Positions 5,953-9,648 of a DNA stretch of 9,648 bases are shown piece after piece. The DNA lies in contig JAIRNL010000084.1 in the NCBI GenBank assembly GCA_031258035.1, positions 1 to 9,648 on the forward strand, in the 5' to 3' direction. The stretch is from Azoarcus sp. Lineage in GTDB: Bacteria > Pseudomonadota > Gammaproteobacteria > Burkholderiales > Rhodocyclaceae. A model generated the notes under the pieces. That model was not told the DNA's origin and made no database searches. It worked only from the letters and a program-made list of their open reading frames with translations. Every line of letters begins with the position of its first letter. The first letter of the stretch is position 1. The position numbers and the translations under genes were made by a program.

Positions 5953-6606
5953 ATGCGATTGATTCTGTTGGGGCCGCCGGGCGCGGGCAAGGGCACGCAG
6001 GCGAATTACATCAAAGAGAAATTCAACATCCCGCAGATTTCCACCGGAGACATGTTGCGCGCCGCGGTACGGGCGGGCACGCCATTGGGGCTGCAAGCCA
6101 AGAAAGTGATGGAGGCCGGCCAACTCGTCTCCGACGACATCATCGTCGGGCTGGTCAAGGACAGGCTGAAACAGGACGACTGCAAGGCCGGCTATCTGCT
6201 CGACGGCTTTCCGCGCACCATTCCGCAGGCCGAGGCGCTCCGGGAAGCCGACGTGCAGATCGACATCGTGCTCGAAATCGCCGTGGCCGACGACGAACTC
6301 ATCGACCGCATCAGCGGCCGGCGCGTCCATCCGGCCTCGGGTCGCACCTACCACATGCGCTACAACCCGCCCAGGGTCGATGGCAAGGACGACGCGACCG
6401 GCGAGGCACTGGTGCAGCGCGACGACGACCGCGAAGAGACCGTGCGCAAGCGGTTGGAGGTCTACCACGCCCAGACCGAGCCGCTGGTCGCGTTCTACCG
6501 TCAATGGGCGGCGAGCGATCCGCCCCATGCGCCGCGGATGCGCAAGATCATGGGGATCGGCTCGGTCGGCGAAATCACGGCGCGGGTATTTACCGCGCTG
6601 CGTTGA
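5953..6606 (+). CDS. adk: Adenylate kinase
   Basis: Adk interconverts ATP + AMP and 2 ADP in the cytoplasm and keeps adenylate pools balanced. The 217 residues have the P-loop GPPGAGKGT (7-15), the AMP-site segment STGDMLR (30-36), DGFPRT (84-89) and RDDDREETVRKRL (156-168) with catalytic arginines. The LID (about 122-159) is the long bacterial form but lacks the four-Cys zinc site of Gram-positive enzymes, using His, Ser and Asp residues as in E. coli. Length is typical of the long form. GGAG (5944-5947) lies 5 bases before ATG 5953, a clear ribosome binding site. It follows kdsB after 116 bases, a common betaproteobacterial order, and precedes the phosphofructokinase gene by 55 bases. Confidence 0.97.
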   Translation: MRLILLGPPGAGKGTQANYIKEKFNIPQISTGDMLRAAVRAGTPLGLQAKKVMEAGQLVSDDIIVGLVKDRLKQDDCKAGYLLDGFPRTIPQAEALREADVQIDIVLEIAVADDELIDRISGRRVHPASGRTYHMRYNPPRVDGKDDATGEALVQRDDDREETVRKRLEVYHAQTEPLVAFYRQWAASDPPHAPRMRKIMGIGSVGEITARVFTALR

Positions 6607-6661
6607 GGCGCGCGCCGGCGGTCGCTCTTCTCTCGCAACCGGGTGCCCTGTGCGCGATGCC

Positions 6662-7939
6662 ATGAATCTGCTGTACGCCCAGGCCGGCGGCATGACGGCG
6701 GTCATCAATGCCAGCGCCGCCGGGGTGATTGCCGCGGCGGACGCGCGGCGCGCGCGCATCGGCGCGGTATTGGCGGCGCGCCACGGCATTGTCGGCCTGC
6801 TCGCCGAGTCGCTCCACGACTGTCGCGGCATCGACACCGAGGCGCTCGCCGCCACGCCCGGCGGCATTTTCGGCTCGTGCCGCTTCACCCTGCCGGCCCA
6901 GGCGGAACAACCCGCGCTCTACGACCGTCTTTTTGCCGTGCTGGATGCGCACCGCATCGGCGTCCTGCTCTACAACGGCGGCAACGGCTCGCTGCAAGTC
7001 GTCGCCAGAGTGTCGGAAGCGGCGCGGCGGCGCGGCCATCCGCTCGTCTGCGTCGGCGTGCCCAAGACCATCGACAACGACATCGAAGCCTGCGACTGTT
7101 GCCCCGGCTACGGTTCGGCGGCGAAATACCTGGCTACCTCGATGCGCGAAGTCTGCCGCGATCTCGCCTCGATGACGAGTCGCAAGGGGCGGGTGTTCGT
7201 CATGGAAGTGATGGGCCGCAACGTCGGATGGCTGGCCGCGGCCACGGCGCTGGCCGCGCGCGACGCCGACGAAGCCCCGCACATCGTGCTGTTCCCGGAA
7301 GCCCCTGTCGACGAATCCGCCCTGCTGGCTCGGGCAGAAGCGGTGGTCTCGCGGCTCGGCTACTGTGCGATCGCGGTTGCCGAAGGCATCCGCCGCGCCG
7401 ACGGCAGCCCGGTCAGGGCGCGCGCGCGCGGCGACGGGCATTTGCGGTTCGGCGGCGCGGGCGAAGAAATCGCCCGTCTGGTCAGCGAAGCCCTCGACTG
7501 CCACTGCCATTACGCCGCGCCCGATTACCTGCAACGCAGCGCCGCGCACTGGGTATCCGCCGTCGACCACGCCCAGGCGCTGGCTGTGGGGCGGGCGGCG
7601 GTCGACTACGCGCTGGAAGGCCGCGACGGCGTCGTGGCCGCCATCCGCCGCCTGGATGACGAACCTTACCGCTGGGACATCGTGCCGGTGGAAGCGGCGG
7701 CGGTGGCCGATCTCGAACGTCGCCTGCCGCCGACCTTCATCACCGCCGACGGCATGCAAGTGAGCGAAGCGGGCAGGCGCTACCTCGCGCCGCTGGTGGA
7801 AGGGGAGCGCCTGGTGGATTGCGCGGACGGCCTGCCGGTGCATTACAGCCGGAAGCTGCCGGGGCTGGCTCGAAAACTGCCGCGCTATGACGGATGGGGC
7901 GAAGACATCGTATACGCGCGGCAGGACGAAACGCCGTAG
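6662..7939 (+). CDS. PFP-type 6-phosphofructokinase, phosphoryl donor uncertain
   Basis: The enzyme family phosphorylates fructose 6-phosphate to fructose 1,6-bisphosphate. This 425-residue protein belongs to the roughly 400-425-residue clade usually annotated as PPi-dependent. Visible motifs are AGGMTAVINAS (8-18), YNGGNGS (104-110), PKTIDND (134-140, catalytic D138 and D140), CPGYGSAAKY (147-156), EVMGRNVGWLAA (182-193, MGR substrate motif), AEGIR (240-244) and YLQR (289-292). The unusual point is G109: PPi-dependent relatives have Asp there (GGxDS), and Gly at this place goes with ATP use in other phosphofructokinases, while K135 is the PPi-type residue. PDYLQR also differs from the usual GYLQR. 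ATG 6662 gives the family N-terminus but has no clear Shine-Dalgarno; GTG 6650 is in frame. The gene may be cotranscribed with adk, and it converges with murJ. Confidence 0.88.
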   Translation: MNLLYAQAGGMTAVINASAAGVIAAADARRARIGAVLAARHGIVGLLAESLHDCRGIDTEALAATPGGIFGSCRFTLPAQAEQPALYDRLFAVLDAHRIGVLLYNGGNGSLQVVARVSEAARRRGHPLVCVGVPKTIDNDIEACDCCPGYGSAAKYLATSMREVCRDLASMTSRKGRVFVMEVMGRNVGWLAAATALAARDADEAPHIVLFPEAPVDESALLARAEAVVSRLGYCAIAVAEGIRRADGSPVRARARGDGHLRFGGAGEEIARLVSEALDCHCHYAAPDYLQRSAAHWVSAVDHAQALAVGRAAVDYALEGRDGVVAAIRRLDDEPYRWDIVPVEAAAVADLERRLPPTFITADGMQVSEAGRRYLAPLVEGERLVDCADGLPVHYSRKLPGLARKLPRYDGWGEDIVYARQDETP

Positions 7940-7944
7940 CCTCA

Positions 7945-7987
7945 GGGCCGGATGCGCGCCGGGAAAGCCCGGCTTCCCGACCGGCCC
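7945..7987. terminator. Nested GC-rich hairpin between convergent genes
   Basis: GGGCCGG (7945-7951) pairs perfectly with CCGGCCC (7981-7987), and an inner stem CGGGAA/TTCCCG (7960-7965 and 7974-7979) sits within the loop. It fills the 52-base gap between the stops of the phosphofructokinase gene and murJ, the expected place for a shared transcription end. No T-run follows on either strand, so it may block exonucleases or act with Rho rather than be a classical intrinsic terminator. Confidence 0.5.
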
Positions 7988-7991
7988 AACC

Positions 7992-9620
7992 TCAATGAAC
8001 CACCCGCCGCCGGAAATCGCGCGGGCGCAGGCCGAGGGCGAAAAGCACGGCGAAATAACTCGCCGCGCCGCCGGCGACGACGATCGCCAGCCACAATACG
8101 CGCTGCGCACCGCTGCGCGCCAGCCAGACCTCGGCCTCTCCCGCGCCGAACCACAACACCGCCCCCATCGTCGCCAGCGCCGCGCCCAACTGGAGCGCGA
8201 AGCGGCGCCAGCCTGGTTGCGGGGCATAAACCTTGCGGCGGCGCAGGCCGACGTAGAGCAGCGCGGCATTGAGGCAGGCGGCAAGGCCAATGGAGAGCGC
8301 CAGGCCGGCATGGGCGAAAGTGCCGGAGAAAACAAACGCCACGCCCTCGCGGGCGGCATCCGGGAGATACCCCGACAAATACGCCACGGCGGGGTGGGCG
8401 CTGCCGACGAAGAAAAGATTCATCAACTGCGTGGCGAGCAAGGACAGGATGGCGATCTTCACCGGCGTGCGGACATCCTGCCGGGCATAGAAACTCGGCG
8501 CCAGCACCTTGATGAGGATCATCGCGGTCAGGCCGATGCTGTAGCCGACCAGGGCGTTGCGGGTGGGCAGCACATCCTCGGGCCGGAAAGCGCCGTACTG
8601 GAACAGCGTGGCGATGAGCGGCACGGCCATCATGATCAGGCCGAGCGCGGCGGGCAGCGCCAGCAACAGGGTCAGGCGCAGGCCCCAGTCGAGCAGCGCG
8701 GAAAACTCCTGCGGGCGCTCGTCGGCGTGGAGCTTGGAGAGGCTGGGCAAGAGGATCGTCCCTAGGGCCGCGCCGAGGATGCCGGCGGGGACTTCCAGCA
8801 ACCGATCCGCGAAAGTGAGCCAGGACACGCTGCCGTTGGTCAGGTGCGAAGCGATCCGCGTATTGATGAGCAGCGACAACTGACTCACCGACACCCCGAT
8901 GACTGCGGGCGCCATCAGGGCGAGGATGCGACGCACGCCGGGAAAGCCGGGGTCGAATTTGGGCCGGGGCAACATGCCGATCCGCTTCAGGGGGACGATC
9001 TGCAAAGCCAGTTGCAGCGCGCCGCCGATGAACGCGCCCCAGGCCACGGCCTTGACCGGCGGATCGAAATACGGCGCCGCGAGCAGCGCCATGGCGATGA
9101 TGGACAGGTTGAGCATGACCGGCGTGAATGCCGGGATGGCGAAACGGTTCCAGGTGTTGAGGATGCCGGCGGCGAGCGACACCAGCGTGATGAACAGGAT
9201 GTAGGGAAACGTGATGCGAGTCAGTTCCACCGTGAGGGCGAATTTGTCCGGGTAGCCGGGATCGTCGTGGAATCCCGAGGCCACGGTGTCGATGATGAAC
9301 GGCGCGCCGACGATGCCGAGCAGGGCGACCACGGCGACAGCCAGCGTCAACAGGGTGGCGACCCGGTCGACCAGGGCGCGGGTGGCTTCCGGCCCTTGCC
9401 TGTTCTTGTATTCGGCGAGGATCGGCACATAAGCCTGCGAGAAAGCGCCTTCCGCGAAAAGCCGCCGCAGGAGGTTGGGCAGCATGAAAGCGACGAAAAA
9501 TGCGTCCATCATCGCCCCCGCGCCAAAGAGGCGGGCGCAGACGAAGTCGCGGATGAAACCCAGGATGCGCGACAGAAAAGTCATGCCGCTGACGGTGACG
9601 AGGGCGCGAAGGAGGTTCAT
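7992..9620 (-). CDS. murJ: Lipid II flippase MurJ (MviN family)
   Basis: MurJ moves lipid II, the peptidoglycan precursor, across the inner membrane. The 542-residue protein begins MNLLRALVTVSGMTFLSRIL and carries FLSRILGFIRD (15-25), DAFFVAFMLPNLLRRLFAEG (39-58) and FADRLLEVPAGILG (270-283). Residues important in E. coli MurJ are seen at R18, R24, D39, N49 and R52, with R273 and E276 in place of R270 and E273. Many hydrophobic segments follow, consistent with 14 helices. Family members are usually about 510-525 residues; the extra length is mostly one insertion at about 406-434, in a late loop between NLFFVG and FAHAGLALSIG. The start at 9620 matches the family; no strong ribosome binding site is visible in the 28 bases left. 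It ends convergently with the phosphofructokinase gene. Confidence 0.96.
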   Translation of the reverse strand: MNLLRALVTVSGMTFLSRILGFIRDFVCARLFGAGAMMDAFFVAFMLPNLLRRLFAEGAFSQAYVPILAEYKNRQGPEATRALVDRVATLLTLAVAVVALLGIVGAPFIIDTVASGFHDDPGYPDKFALTVELTRITFPYILFITLVSLAAGILNTWNRFAIPAFTPVMLNLSIIAMALLAAPYFDPPVKAVAWGAFIGGALQLALQIVPLKRIGMLPRPKFDPGFPGVRRILALMAPAVIGVSVSQLSLLINTRIASHLTNGSVSWLTFADRLLEVPAGILGAALGTILLPSLSKLHADERPQEFSALLDWGLRLTLLLALPAALGLIMMAVPLIATLFQYGAFRPEDVLPTRNALVGYSIGLTAMILIKVLAPSFYARQDVRTPVKIAILSLLATQLMNLFFVGSAHPAVAYLSGYLPDAAREGVAFVFSGTFAHAGLALSIGLAACLNAALLYVGLRRRKVYAPQPGWRRFALQLGAALATMGAVLWFGAGEAEVWLARSGAQRVLWLAIVVAGGAASYFAVLFALGLRPRDFRRRVVH

Positions 9621-9648
9621 GCGGATGGCGGCGAAGCGATGGGCGCGT

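Noticed and set aside
6380..6661. Upstream extension of the phosphofructokinase frame into adk
   Set aside because: It overlaps the adk coding sequence in another frame; the conserved N-terminus (LLYAQAGG) begins just after ATG 6662.
6590..8359. Long minus-strand open frame antisense to the phosphofructokinase
   Set aside because: It is opposite a gene with intact family motifs and overlaps the murJ C-terminus in another frame; the Arg/Ala-rich translation is typical of a shadow frame.
7887..8765. Plus-strand open frame overlapping the phosphofructokinase 3' end and antisense to murJ
   Set aside because: Low-complexity Gln/Arg/Gly-rich translation with no recognisable domain, opposite a clear MurJ.

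Overview
The window reads as a chromosomal segment of a GC-rich betaproteobacterium, probably close to the Rhodocyclales. This is inferred from gene order (xseA divergent from exbB-exbD-lpxK-trm112/ycaR-kdsB-adk), protein sequence character and a long-form PFP-type phosphofructokinase next to adk. No rRNA, tRNA, CRISPR array, transposase or phage gene was seen.

Left part (1-1170): visibly more A/T-rich than the rest. It holds the 3' end of a cysteine-containing, probably exported protein (1-315), a spacer with short GGTGCGC direct repeats, and a small conserved ParB-like protein of unknown function with a DGMHR motif (534-920). A non-coding stretch (921-1170) with several inverted repeats follows. 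This looks like accessory DNA beside core genome.

Central part (1171-6606): xseA (exonuclease VII large subunit) on the minus strand, then a 300-base divergent intergenic region with candidate promoters, an exact TTATCCACA DnaA-box match paired with an inverted near-copy, and an unused-looking strong Shine-Dalgarno in frame with exbB. From 2800 a tight plus-strand cluster runs exbB, exbD, lpxK, trm112-like, kdsB, then adk after a 116-base gap. Spacings inside the cluster are 5, 10, -20 and 15 bases, so the first five genes are probably one transcript. It joins an energised inner-membrane ExbB/ExbD motor, two steps of lipid A/LPS inner-core synthesis (LpxK; KdsB, which makes CMP-Kdo), a small zinc-ribbon-like protein and adenylate kinase.

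Right part (6607-9648): a PFP-type 6-phosphofructokinase (6662-7939) convergent with murJ, the lipid II flippase (7992-9620, minus), separated by a GC-rich nested hairpin. The most interesting point is in the phosphofructokinase. It keeps the Lys of PKTIDND but has Gly where PPi-dependent members of this clade carry Asp (GGNGS instead of GGxDS), so its phosphoryl donor should not be assumed. MurJ has an apparent insertion of about 28 residues in one late loop. I did not find a clearly new multi-gene system; the genes from 1171 on are mostly conventional core genes.
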